Shown one piece after another: positions 52,121 through 60,092 of a DNA stretch of 64,000 nucleotides (position 1 is its first letter; each line of letters begins with the position of its first letter). The DNA lies in assembly GCF_963678845.1 (NCBI RefSeq), contig NZ_OY787464.1, forward strand, positions 1,302,001-1,366,000, in the 5' to 3' direction. Source of the DNA: an uncultured Bacteroides sp. (lineage in GTDB: Bacteria > Bacteroidota > Bacteroidia > Bacteroidales > Bacteroidaceae). Under the pieces are notes generated by a model. It was not told where the DNA came from and ran no database searches. It saw only the letters and a program-made list of their open reading frames with translations. The position numbers were made by a program, and so were the translations under genes.

Positions 52121-52978
52121 TTATCCGTAAATGATATTACCGTTTTCGTCGCAATAATCTTCAAAACTCTTTTCGTATTGATTCATTGCACGAAGACTCA
52201 TACCCATGCTAGAGAATCCTCCGTCGTGGAACAAAGTCTGCATAGTAACCTTACGAGTCAAATCAGAGAACATTGTGATGCAATAATCAGCACATTCATC
52301 CGCATTAGCATTGCCTAGAGGAGACATACGATTAGAGAAATCCATCAGTCTGTCCATTCCCTTAATTCCAGCTCCGGCAGTAGTCATTGTTGGAGACTGA
52401 GAGATAGTGTTAACGCGCACGTTGTGTTCTCTACCATAAATATATCCAAAGCTACGAGCAATAGATTCCAGCATAGCTTTTGCATCAGCCATGTCATTGT
52501 ATCCAAATAAAGTGCGTTGAGCAGCAATATAACTTAAAGCAACAACAGAACCATATTCTTCAATAGCATCCATCTTTTTAGCTACCTGCAGCATCTTGTG
52601 GAATGAAATAGCAGAAATATCAATGGTTTTGCCTAGCAAATCATAATCCAAATCATCATACGTATGTTTCTTACGTACATTTGGAGACATACCAATTGAA
52701 TGCAGAACAAAATCTATTTTTCCACCTAAAATTTCCATCGAACGTTGAAATACAACTTCCAGATCTTCTACACTTGTAGCATCTGCAGCAATTACCTCGC
52801 AATTAAGCTTCTCAGCCAACGCTGAGACCTCACCCATACGTACAGCAACGGGTGTATTTGATAATGTGATAATTGCTCCTTCTTCAGCAGCACGCTCTGC
52901 TACTTTCCATGCAATAGATTGGTCATTAAGTGCACCAAAAATGATGCCTCTTTTACCTTTCAATAAATTGTAACTCAT
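52121..52978 (-). CDS. fabI: Enoyl-[acyl-carrier-protein] reductase (NADH)
   Basis: Last reductive step of each fatty acid elongation round. 285 residues from the ATG at 52978 (MSYNLLKGKRGIIFGALND). The longer ORF to 53071 covers the promoter and has no homology. The SDR fold has the glycine-containing GALNDQSIAW cofactor loop (about 16-25), SIGMSPN and the FabI-type catalytic pair Tyr-x6-Lys in GYNDMADAKA. Leads the fabI-gldB-rsmI-like run. Confidence 0.95.
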   Translation of the reverse strand: MSYNLLKGKRGIIFGALNDQSIAWKVAERAAEEGAIITLSNTPVAVRMGEVSALAEKLNCEVIAADATSVEDLEVVFQRSMEILGGKIDFVLHSIGMSPNVRKKHTYDDLDYDLLGKTIDISAISFHKMLQVAKKMDAIEEYGSVVALSYIAAQRTLFGYNDMADAKAMLESIARSFGYIYGREHNVRVNTISQSPTMTTAGAGIKGMDRLMDFSNRMSPLGNANADECADYCITMFSDLTRKVTMQTLFHDGGFSSMGMSLRAMNQYEKSFEDYCDENGNIIYG

Positions 52979-53005
52979 ACCTATATTATTAGTTAATTTA
53001 GGCTG

Positions 53006-53034
53006 CAAAGATACAAACTTTTGGTAAAAACAAA
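53006..53034 (-). promoter_or_regulatory. Promoter of fabI (-7 TATCTTTG, -33 TTTG)
   Basis: CAAAGATA at 53006-53013 and CAAA at 53031-53034 on the plus strand, 17 nt apart. The box is 28 nt before the chosen fabI start. Confidence 0.65.
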
Positions 53035-53130
53035 GGAAAGAGTTGGTAAGTTTAACTAAATATGCCTGCAAATCAACAAAAAATACACCTAAACCAACAA
53101 ATTATACACATTAGAATTCTGCATCACATC

Positions 53131-53138
53131 TATATTTG
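53131..53138 (+). promoter_or_regulatory. -7 promoter box for the GH28 gene (TATATTTG)
   Basis: Consensus match 175 nt before the start, implying a long leader of about 165 nt that contains the hairpin at 53204. Confidence 0.5.
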
Positions 53139-53203
53139 CAGATATTATAACTGAAGTTTTTTCAGAATAATTATTTAAGGTTAGATTAGATCATTAAAAT
53201 TAG

Positions 53204-53254
53204 TTATTATCCCCCTCAGGTTGTCCGTGAGAATCATCTGAGGGGAGATAATAA
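53204..53254 (+). promoter_or_regulatory. Leader hairpin before the GH28 gene
   Basis: TTATTATCCCCCTCAG pairs with CTGAGGGGAGATAATAA (one bulge) around an 18-nt loop. It ends 58 nt before the start codon. No T-run follows, so a post-transcriptional or attenuation role is possible. Confidence 0.5.
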
Positions 53255-53312
53255 TTGCTTTTCAACATTTAGTTAGTGAATTGATTCTTTAATAAAAAAC
53301 AAAATACGAATA

Positions 53313-54926
53313 ATGAACAAATTAATAAAAAAGTACATTCTACTTTCTTTGGCAAGTGCACTTCCTCTACTATACAGTTCCAATATGCAGGCTGCATCTA
53401 AAGACAACAATATCGATCCTGCTATATACAATGGGATACCTTTTAAAATGGCTCCGGTAGTGCAACCTTCGTTCCCTAATTATATTGTTAACATCGTTGA
53501 TTTCGGAGCTAAAGGTGACGGAGTAGCTGTCAATACCAAAGCTATAAACGATGCTATTAAAAAGGTTAATGCCAATGGGGGAGGAACTGTTGTAATTCCT
53601 TCGGGTTTATGGCTAACAGGTCCTATTGAGTTGCTTAGTAACGTTAATCTATACACTGAACAAAATGCCTTAGTTTTATTTACTAATGACTATAATGCAT
53701 ATCCCGTATTAAAGACTTCTTTTGAGGGAATGGAAACCCGTCGTTGCCAGTCTCCTATTTCAGCACGCAATGCAAGTAATATTGCAATTACCGGAAATGG
53801 AGCTTTTGATGGTTCTGGCGATGCATGGCGCCCTGTAAAAAAGGATAAGTTAACAGAAAGTCAATGGAAGGAACTTATTAAATCGGGGGGCGTTTTAAGT
53901 GCAGATAAAAAAATATGGTATCCTACAGCTAAATCTATTAAAGGGGCTTTAGCTTGTGAGAACTTCAACAATCCAACAGGAATAAATACTGATGCCGAAT
54001 GGGAAAGTATAAGAGACTGGCTTCGTCCGGTAATGGTAAGTATTGTTAAGTGTAAAAAGGTTCTTTTACAAGGTGTAACCTTTAAAAACTCGCCAAGTTG
54101 GTGTCTTCACCCACTTTCATGCGAGGACATAACAATAAATAATGTAAATGTTTCAAACCCATGGTATTCACAAAACGGTGATGCTCTGGATATGGAATCA
54201 TGCAAAAATGCATTAATCATTAATAGTACCTTTGATGCGGGAGATGATGCTATTTGCCTCAAATCGGGTAAGGATGAAGACGGACGCAGAAGAGGTGAAC
54301 CTTGTGAGAATGTCATCGTAAAGAACAACGTTGTTCTTCATGGTCACGGAGGATTTGTAGTGGGCAGTGAAATGTCTGGCGGTGTAAAAAATATATTTGT
54401 ATCGAACTGTTCATTCATTGGTACCGATGTAGGATTGCGTTTTAAGAGTACCCGCGGACGTGGTGGCGTTGTTGAAAATATCTACATTGAGCATATCAAC
54501 ATGATTAATATTCCTAATGAACCTCTTCTATTCGATTTATTCTATGGCGGAAAAGCTCCCGACGAATTAACCGAAGAAGATAAGAATGCAAATCAATCAG
54601 AAGTTGTTCCTCCTGTATCAGAAAAAACTCCAGCGTTTAAGGATATTCATATTTCAGACATTTATTGCAAAAAAGCAGGACGAGCTATGTTCTTTAATGG
54701 CTTACCTGAAATGAGAATTCAAAATGTGACAGTTAAAGATGTGGTTATTACCGATGCTAAAGAAGGTGCAGTAATAAGTCAGGCAAACGGAGTAATAATG
54801 GATAACATTAAAATTACTTCTCCTTCAGGAAATAGCTTGTCTATAAAAAACGCAAGCAATATTAAGATTGATGGAATTCTTTTTAAAGAAGTGAACGAAA
54901 AGGGCAAAACAGTAATTTTTAAATGA
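53313..54926 (+). CDS. GH28 family polygalacturonase
   Basis: A 537-residue exported pectinase (signal peptide to about residue 27, MQA). FGAKGDGVAVNTKAINDAI (64-82) opens the right-handed beta helix. The GH28 active site follows around 288-345: NGDALDME and DAGDDAICLKSG with the three Asp, and HGHGGFVVGSE with the conserved His. It hydrolyses galacturonan bonds, probably in the periplasm or on the surface. First plus-strand gene of the pectin locus. Confidence 0.92.
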   Translation: MNKLIKKYILLSLASALPLLYSSNMQAASKDNNIDPAIYNGIPFKMAPVVQPSFPNYIVNIVDFGAKGDGVAVNTKAINDAIKKVNANGGGTVVIPSGLWLTGPIELLSNVNLYTEQNALVLFTNDYNAYPVLKTSFEGMETRRCQSPISARNASNIAITGNGAFDGSGDAWRPVKKDKLTESQWKELIKSGGVLSADKKIWYPTAKSIKGALACENFNNPTGINTDAEWESIRDWLRPVMVSIVKCKKVLLQGVTFKNSPSWCLHPLSCEDITINNVNVSNPWYSQNGDALDMESCKNALIINSTFDAGDDAICLKSGKDEDGRRRGEPCENVIVKNNVVLHGHGGFVVGSEMSGGVKNIFVSNCSFIGTDVGLRFKSTRGRGGVVENIYIEHINMINIPNEPLLFDLFYGGKAPDELTEEDKNANQSEVVPPVSEKTPAFKDIHISDIYCKKAGRAMFFNGLPEMRIQNVTVKDVVITDAKEGAVISQANGVIMDNIKITSPSGNSLSIKNASNIKIDGILFKEVNEKGKTVIFK

Positions 54927-54966
54927 TTTCAATCAAAAAGGGCATAGATTGTCACTGGTTTTATTA

Positions 54967-54974
54967 TACATTTG
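54967..54974 (+). promoter_or_regulatory. -7 promoter box for the DUF4861 gene (TACATTTG)
   Basis: Consensus match 29 nt before the ATG at 55003. It lies downstream of the longest ORF start (54949), which is therefore rejected. Confidence 0.6.
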
Positions 54975-55002
54975 CGTCTTTATAAACAGAATTTTATTAA
55001 TC

Positions 55003-56217
55003 ATGAAAAAGAGTATAAGAATTGCCTTGGCAATGTATTGTTGTCTTCCTTTATGTTCTTTCGCACAAAAAGCTGAAAAGAGCATCTCAATTCAAGTTAG
55101 TAACGAATGGAATAAAGCTAAAGAAAATGAGCCTGTTGTTTTAAAGATTACAGACTTAAAGGCTGGATTCACTGTAAAATCGGCTGTTGTTTGGGATGGT
55201 AAGACTGAAGTTCCTTCTCAGCTTGACGATTTAAACGGAGATCGTAAAGCGGATGAACTTGCTTTTGTAACAGATGTACCGGCTAAAGGGAATAAGACTT
55301 TTAAAATTGTCCTTTCTTCTGAGAAATCAACAAAGACATATCCGTCAAAAGTGTATGCCGATATGCTGATAAGTGATAAGAAAGGTCAGCATGTTCCTAT
55401 TTCTTCAGTTTCTGTTCCTGGTGGAATACTTTATAATCAGCTTCACCACCACGGTCCGGCTTTTGAGTCTGAATTAGTAGCATACCGTATTTACTTTGAT
55501 AAGAAACAGACTGTAGACTTATACGGTAAGTTTCATAAAGGATTTGAATTGAAGGAATCTCAGTTCTACCCTACCGATGCACAACTGGCAAAAGGATTTG
55601 GTGATGATGTGCTTCGCGTAAACGCCAGCTGCGGATTGGGAACATTGAAAGGATGGGACGGCAAAAAAGCTACTCATATTGATCCGGTGAGCAACCGTAC
55701 GGAAAGTATTCTGGCATACGGTCCTGTTCGCACAGTGGTTGATGTAATTGCCAATGACTGGAAATATCAGGGTTCTGAACTAAACATGACTACCCGCTAT
55801 ATTTTATACGCAGGTCACAGAGATGCTGAAGTGAAAATCATCTTCGATGAAGTTCTGAAAAACAAAGTATTCTGCACCGGAGTTCAGGATATTAAGGATT
55901 CAAAATCGTTCTCTGATCACAAAGGACTTGTTGCTTGCTGGGGAACTGACTGGCCGGTAAACGATACTATTAAATATGCAAAAGAGACAGTAGGACTTGC
56001 TACCTGCATTCCTCTGAAGTATGTAAAGGCAGAGGCGAAAGATAAAGATAACTATCTTTATACCGTAGCAGCCGATGGCAGAAAATCTTTCGAATACAAT
56101 ATTGTATTTACATCAATGAAAGAAACATTCGGTTATAAAACTCCGGAAGCATGGTTTGCCTATGTTCAGGAATGGAAAAAAGAGCTGGAACATCCTTGTA
56201 AGGTAACAATTAAGTAA
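55003..56217 (+). CDS. DUF4861 family exported protein
   Basis: A 404-residue protein with a signal peptide (to about residue 20, SFAQ). NLNGDRKADELAF-like (DLNGDRKADELAFVTDVPAK), YNQLHHHGPAFESELVAYRIYFD and LMLAYGPVRTVVDV-like segments match DUF4861, a family that recurs in pectin and rhamnogalacturonan utilisation loci. His-rich LHHHGPAFESE looks like an active or metal site but no activity is claimed. Position between GH28 and GH43 genes supports a pectin role. Confidence 0.8.
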   Translation: MKKSIRIALAMYCCLPLCSFAQKAEKSISIQVSNEWNKAKENEPVVLKITDLKAGFTVKSAVVWDGKTEVPSQLDDLNGDRKADELAFVTDVPAKGNKTFKIVLSSEKSTKTYPSKVYADMLISDKKGQHVPISSVSVPGGILYNQLHHHGPAFESELVAYRIYFDKKQTVDLYGKFHKGFELKESQFYPTDAQLAKGFGDDVLRVNASCGLGTLKGWDGKKATHIDPVSNRTESILAYGPVRTVVDVIANDWKYQGSELNMTTRYILYAGHRDAEVKIIFDEVLKNKVFCTGVQDIKDSKSFSDHKGLVACWGTDWPVNDTIKYAKETVGLATCIPLKYVKAEAKDKDNYLYTVAADGRKSFEYNIVFTSMKETFGYKTPEAWFAYVQEWKKELEHPCKVTIK

Positions 56218-56240
56218 ATAACAGTTTTTATACGTAATTA

Positions 56241-56288
56241 TTCCGAGAGATTGCACAAATAATACACCTGTGCTCTCTCGGAATTTTT
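56241..56288 (+). terminator. Rho-independent terminator of the DUF4861 gene
   Basis: Stem TTCCGAGAGA / TCTCTCGGAA with inner GCACA/TGTGC, then TTTTTT. The T-run runs directly into the next promoter box. Confidence 0.9.
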
Positions 56289-56296
56289 TATTTTTG
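56289..56296 (+). promoter_or_regulatory. -7 promoter box for the GH43 gene (TATTTTTG)
   Basis: Consensus match 31 nt before the start, abutting the terminator T-run. Confidence 0.55.
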
Positions 56297-56326
56297 CAAC
56301 AAAGAAACAATTAAAGATAATATTAC

Positions 56327-57955
56327 ATGAAAAAGTTTACACAGACTTTAGGCCTATGCCTATTAATGACCCTGCCCGCCATGGCGCAGAACTATGTCTC
56401 AAAAGTATGGGTAGCCGACAAAGGAGATGGTACGTACCGCAATCCTATTATTTATGCTGATTATTCTGATCCTGATGCTTGCCGTGTAGGTGATGATTAT
56501 TACATGACGGCTTCCAGTTTTAATTGCATCCCTGGATTGCAGATTCTACATTCTAAAGATTTGGTAAACTGGACCATTGTTAATGCAGCTATACCTTATG
56601 CGCTTGAACCGGTGGAAGCTATTGAAAGACCTGAGCATGGTAACAGAGTTTGGGCGCCAAGCATCCGCTATCATAATAATGAATTCTATATTTTCTGGGG
56701 TGATCCTGATCAGGGAGTGTTTATGACTAAAGCAAAAGATCCTAAAGGTCGCTGGAGTAAACCTGTTCTTGTGAAAGCCGGAAAGGGAATTATTGATACT
56801 ACTCCTTTGTGGGATGAAGATGGCAACGTTTATCTGGTTCATGCTCTTGCCGGAAGCCGTGCCGGACTGAAAAGTGTAATTGCAGTGTGCGAACTGAATG
56901 CTGAAGCAACTCAGGCCATTACTGAATCAAGAATTGTTTTTGACGGACATGATCATCACGAAACATGTGAAGGTCCGAAGTTCTATAAAAGGAATGGTTA
57001 TTACTATATTTTCACTCCTGCAGGCGGTGTATCTACCGGATGGCAGTTAGTGCTCCGCTCAAAGAATCCATTTGGTCCGTACGAAGAAAAGGTTGTAATG
57101 GCTCAGGGAAAGAGTTCCATCAACGGTCCTCACCAGGGAGCTTGGGTGGATACAAATACAGGGGAAGACTGGTTCCTCAATTTTCAGGATGTAGGTGCCT
57201 ATGGTCGTCTTCTTCACCTGCAACCAATGAAATGGGTAAAAGATTGGCCGGTAATTGGTATAGATAAAGATGGCGATGGTTGCGGAGAGCCTGTACTTTC
57301 ATATAAGAAACCTAATGTGGGCAAGACTTATCCTATCTGCACTCCTCAGGAAAGCGATGAATTTAATACCCTGACCTTGTCACCACAATGGCAATGGCAT
57401 GCAAACTATAATCCGAAATGGATTTTCCTTGCACCGGATAAAGGCTATGCACGCCTATACTCCTACCCTGTTGTTAAGGATTATAAGAATTTGTGGGACG
57501 TGGCCAACCTGCTATTACAGAAAACTCCTTCAAATGAATTTAGTGCAGTGATGAAACTGCGGTTTGCTCCTAGTCCAAAATACTACGGAGAACGTACAGG
57601 ATTGCTGGTTATGGGACTCAACTATGCTCTTCTTTCACTGGAGAACACGAAAGAGGGATTAATCCTTTCTCAGAATGAATGTAAAAATGCAGATAAAGGA
57701 TCGGCAGAAGTGGTTAATGAATCTGTTACATTAAAAGATAAAACAGTTTATTTTAAAGTAACGTTCAATAAAGCCGCTCAATGCGAGTTCAGTTACAGCA
57801 CAGATAGCAAGAACTTCAAGAAGCTGGGTAAAAGTTTCCAGGCGCGTGAAGGAAAATGGATTGGCGCAAAAGTTGGAACTTTCTGCACTCGTCCTGCTAT
57901 CCAAACCAATGATGGCGGATGGGCTGAGGTAGATTGGTTTCGTATTGAAAAATAA
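56327..57955 (+). CDS. GH43 family glycoside hydrolase
   Basis: A 542-residue exported protein (signal peptide to about residue 20, AMA). Residues about 35-345 form the five-blade propeller: NPIIYADYSDPD (catalytic base Asp), GIIDTTPLWDEDG (second Asp) and ETCEGPKFYKRNGYYY (acid Glu). Residues about 360-542 resemble the beta-xylosidase C-terminal concanavalin-like domain. GH43 enzymes remove arabinose, xylose or galactose from side chains; with pectinases around it, arabinan or galactan trimming is the best guess. Own promoter and terminator. Confidence 0.9.
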   Translation: MKKFTQTLGLCLLMTLPAMAQNYVSKVWVADKGDGTYRNPIIYADYSDPDACRVGDDYYMTASSFNCIPGLQILHSKDLVNWTIVNAAIPYALEPVEAIERPEHGNRVWAPSIRYHNNEFYIFWGDPDQGVFMTKAKDPKGRWSKPVLVKAGKGIIDTTPLWDEDGNVYLVHALAGSRAGLKSVIAVCELNAEATQAITESRIVFDGHDHHETCEGPKFYKRNGYYYIFTPAGGVSTGWQLVLRSKNPFGPYEEKVVMAQGKSSINGPHQGAWVDTNTGEDWFLNFQDVGAYGRLLHLQPMKWVKDWPVIGIDKDGDGCGEPVLSYKKPNVGKTYPICTPQESDEFNTLTLSPQWQWHANYNPKWIFLAPDKGYARLYSYPVVKDYKNLWDVANLLLQKTPSNEFSAVMKLRFAPSPKYYGERTGLLVMGLNYALLSLENTKEGLILSQNECKNADKGSAEVVNESVTLKDKTVYFKVTFNKAAQCEFSYSTDSKNFKKLGKSFQAREGKWIGAKVGTFCTRPAIQTNDGGWAEVDWFRIEK

Positions 57956-57977
57956 GAATATCTATCGCATATAGTAT

Positions 57978-58023
57978 AAGACTGTCTGCTCTGCCGGGAG
58001 GTAAGGCAAACAGTCTTTATTGT
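57978..58023 (+). terminator. Terminator of the GH43 gene
   Basis: Stem AAGACTGT / ACAGTCTT, extendable to 12 bp with a G-T pair, followed by TATTGTTT. Confidence 0.75.
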
Positions 58024-58054
58024 TTAGTCTGTTTGCGGGCAGATGTTTATAAAA

Positions 58055-58125
58055 TAAGGTACAGTATATATAAATAAGGTCTACACTTTATACTATTTTA
58101 GTGTACACTAATTACAAATAAGGCG
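58055..58125. repeat. About-22-bp-period island 6 (TAAGGT-CTAC / GTGTAC units)
   Basis: TAAGG-like unit starts at 58055, 58075, about 58097 and 58119 (spacing 20, 22, 22). The unit TCTACACTTTATA (58080-58092) is identical to 35768-35780 in island 4 and is followed by a GTGTACAC palindrome in both. Confidence 0.55.
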
Positions 58126-58235
58126 TAGATCATTTTAAAAACATCTAAAGAGAAAATTACTTAAGTCTCCTTACATTTTACCTTAAATAAGGCCTGAAGA
58201 AGCATTAGTAGTTCTTATCCCTGCTTTATTTTCCG

Positions 58236-58243
58236 TAACTTTG
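58236..58243 (+). promoter_or_regulatory. -7 promoter box for the HAD gene (TAACTTTG)
   Basis: Consensus match 20 nt before the start. Confidence 0.65.
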
Positions 58244-58263
58244 CAACATAAACATAATGTAAA

Positions 58264-58911
58264 ATGAAGAAATTAGTAATATTCGATTTAGACGGAACCC
58301 TGCTTAATACCATTGCCGATTTGGCACAAAGTACCAATTATGCACTGAAAAAGGTTGGTTTTCCCGAGCATGAAGAGAGTGAATATAAGTTTTTTGTAGG
58401 AAACGGAATTAACAAGCTTTTTGAACGCGCACTTCCGGAAGGTGAAAAGAGTGAGGAAAACATTGCAAAGGTTCGCAAACATTTCCTTATTCATTACGGA
58501 GAGCACAACATGGATCGAAGCAGACCTTATCCGGGTATACCTGAACTGTTGTCTAAACTTCAGGAGAAAGGGATAATGCTTGCCGTTGCATCTAATAAAT
58601 ATCAGTCAGGAACAGAAAAACTTATTGAACACTATTTTGGCAATATTCCTTTTGTAGCTGTATTCGGATTGCGCGAAGGTGTAAAAGCAAAGCCAGATCC
58701 TACGGTTGTAGAGGATATTCTTGCTATAGCTAAGGTTGATAAAAGTGATGTTCTTTACGTGGGAGACTCAGGCATTGACATGCTGACAGCTAAGAATGCA
58801 GGAATAACTGCTGCCGGAGTAACCTGGGGATTTCGTCCATTCGCAGAATTGAAACAATTTGAACCGGAACACATTGTAAATGAAGCCGAAGAGATTTTTA
58901 ATCTTTTATAG
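58264..58911 (+). CDS. HAD family phosphatase, phosphoglycolate-phosphatase-like
   Basis: A 215-residue cytoplasmic HAD hydrolase. FDLDGTLLNT (Asp8 nucleophile, Asp10 acid), VASNKYQ (motif II), KPDP with the Lys (motif III) and VGDSGIDMLTA (motif IV) are complete. The helical cap between residues 15 and 80 fits the Gph/PGMB subgroup: phosphoglycolate phosphatase or beta-phosphoglucomutase-like. A sugar-phosphate substrate is possible given the locus, but it may be unrelated to pectin. Confidence 0.85.
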   Translation: MKKLVIFDLDGTLLNTIADLAQSTNYALKKVGFPEHEESEYKFFVGNGINKLFERALPEGEKSEENIAKVRKHFLIHYGEHNMDRSRPYPGIPELLSKLQEKGIMLAVASNKYQSGTEKLIEHYFGNIPFVAVFGLREGVKAKPDPTVVEDILAIAKVDKSDVLYVGDSGIDMLTAKNAGITAAGVTWGFRPFAELKQFEPEHIVNEAEEIFNLL

Positions 58912-59034
58912 CAGCAAATAAAAACTCTTTTTATAACAAAAAACATTCTGTGAAAACAGAAAAAATATATCAGCAAGACGACCCAACGCGTCTTGCTAAT
59001 ACAAATAACCTACTATAATATTCTAATATTTAAG

Positions 59035-59952
59035 ATGAAAACAAAACTATTATTTCTGATAATCTGGGGAGTTACATCCTCAGTGTTTGCACAAGATTTT
59101 ATTCCTATCTGGAAAGGTAGTAGAATGCCAAACAGTAAAGGGATTGAAGTTAAGGACAGCATCTCCAATGAACGGATTTATAAGGTGGGCACACCTGGAA
59201 TATACGTTTTTGAGCCGTCAAAAGCGGAGAATAAAGGAGCTGCTGTTCTAATTATTCCCGGCGGAGGATACGCCCGACTAGCTTATCAGATAAGTGGATT
59301 CCAGTTAGCAAAATGGTATAATACATTTGGAGTAACGGCATTTGTACTAAGCCACCGCATGCCACAATCTCCTGATGTAGAAGAATCTTACAAGGCTCCG
59401 CTTCAGGATGCACAAAGGGCCATGAGATATATACGAGCTAACGCCGGTCAATGGGGAATCAACATAAACAAAGTTGGCGTAATGGGCTGTTCAGCAGGTG
59501 GACATCTGTCTGCTTGTCTGTCAACCTTTACGGAAGATTGGAGCAAAACAGGTGATAAACTAGATGCATTCTCTTTTACCCCGAACTTCACAATCCTAAT
59601 CTCTCCGGTTATTTCAATGGGAGAATTTGCTCACAAAGGAAGTGTGTTGAACCTTCTGGGAAAAGATGCATCACAGAAACTGAAGGATCAGTTCTCATGC
59701 GATAAAAGAGTTACTGAGAACACGCCACCAGCATTCATTGTTCATTCAACAGATGATAAAACAGTTCCTTCTCTGAACAGTATATTCTATTATACTGCAT
59801 TAAAAGAACACAATGTAAAGATGAGTACTCTGCATATTTTTCCAGAAGGAGGGCATAACATTGCTTTAAGAAACAATCCGGGAACAACAAACAAATGGAC
59901 TTTACTGGCTGAAGAATGGCTGGGAGATATTGGAATGCTGTCTGCAAAATAA
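59035..59952 (+). CDS. Exported alpha/beta hydrolase, probable carbohydrate esterase
   Basis: A 305-residue protein with a signal peptide (to residue 20, VFAQ). IIPGGGYARLAYQ (74-85) is the oxyanion HGGG-like motif, GCSAGGHLSA holds nucleophile Ser153, STDDKTVP the acid and FPEGGHN the His. It resembles BD-FAE/acetyl-xylan-esterase-like proteins in polysaccharide loci, so removal of acetyl or other ester groups from pectin or xylan is likely. The start at 59035 places the signal peptide first; the longer ORF is not needed. Confidence 0.85.
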   Translation: MKTKLLFLIIWGVTSSVFAQDFIPIWKGSRMPNSKGIEVKDSISNERIYKVGTPGIYVFEPSKAENKGAAVLIIPGGGYARLAYQISGFQLAKWYNTFGVTAFVLSHRMPQSPDVEESYKAPLQDAQRAMRYIRANAGQWGININKVGVMGCSAGGHLSACLSTFTEDWSKTGDKLDAFSFTPNFTILISPVISMGEFAHKGSVLNLLGKDASQKLKDQFSCDKRVTENTPPAFIVHSTDDKTVPSLNSIFYYTALKEHNVKMSTLHIFPEGGHNIALRNNPGTTNKWTLLAEEWLGDIGMLSAK

Positions 59953-59994
59953 TTCATGATGAGGCATTCTATTAATTAATGGCATAAAGAAAAG

Positions 59995-60041
59995 AGGGTA
60001 AGAGTAAAAACTATATAAGTTTCTCCTACCCTATTTTTTTA
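59995..60041. terminator. Bidirectional terminator between esterase and pectate lyase genes
   Basis: AGGGTAAGAG pairs imperfectly with CTCCTACCCT (stem AGGGTA/TACCCT), followed by ATTTTTTTATTT on the plus strand. A-rich sequence before it could serve the facing lyase gene. Confidence 0.6.
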
Positions 60042-60092
60042 TTTCTCACCACTTTACGCGCTATCTCTCATTTGAGAGCGAATACTTCTTCT

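Larger units (their letters stand above)
52979..53312. other. Divergent promoter region, fabI / GH28 pectinase
   Basis: 334 nt with a minus-strand promoter (53006-53034), a plus-strand box (53131-53138) and a strong hairpin (53204-53254) in the expected pectinase leader. No ORF of note. Confidence 0.6.
57956..58263. other. Intergenic stretch between GH43 and HAD genes
   Basis: 308 nt holding the GH43 terminator, repeat island 6 and the HAD promoter. Confidence 0.6.

Noticed and set aside
52979..53071. N-terminal extension of FabI
   Set aside because: It covers the promoter box and has no similarity to FabI; the family start MSYNLLKGKRG is at 52978.
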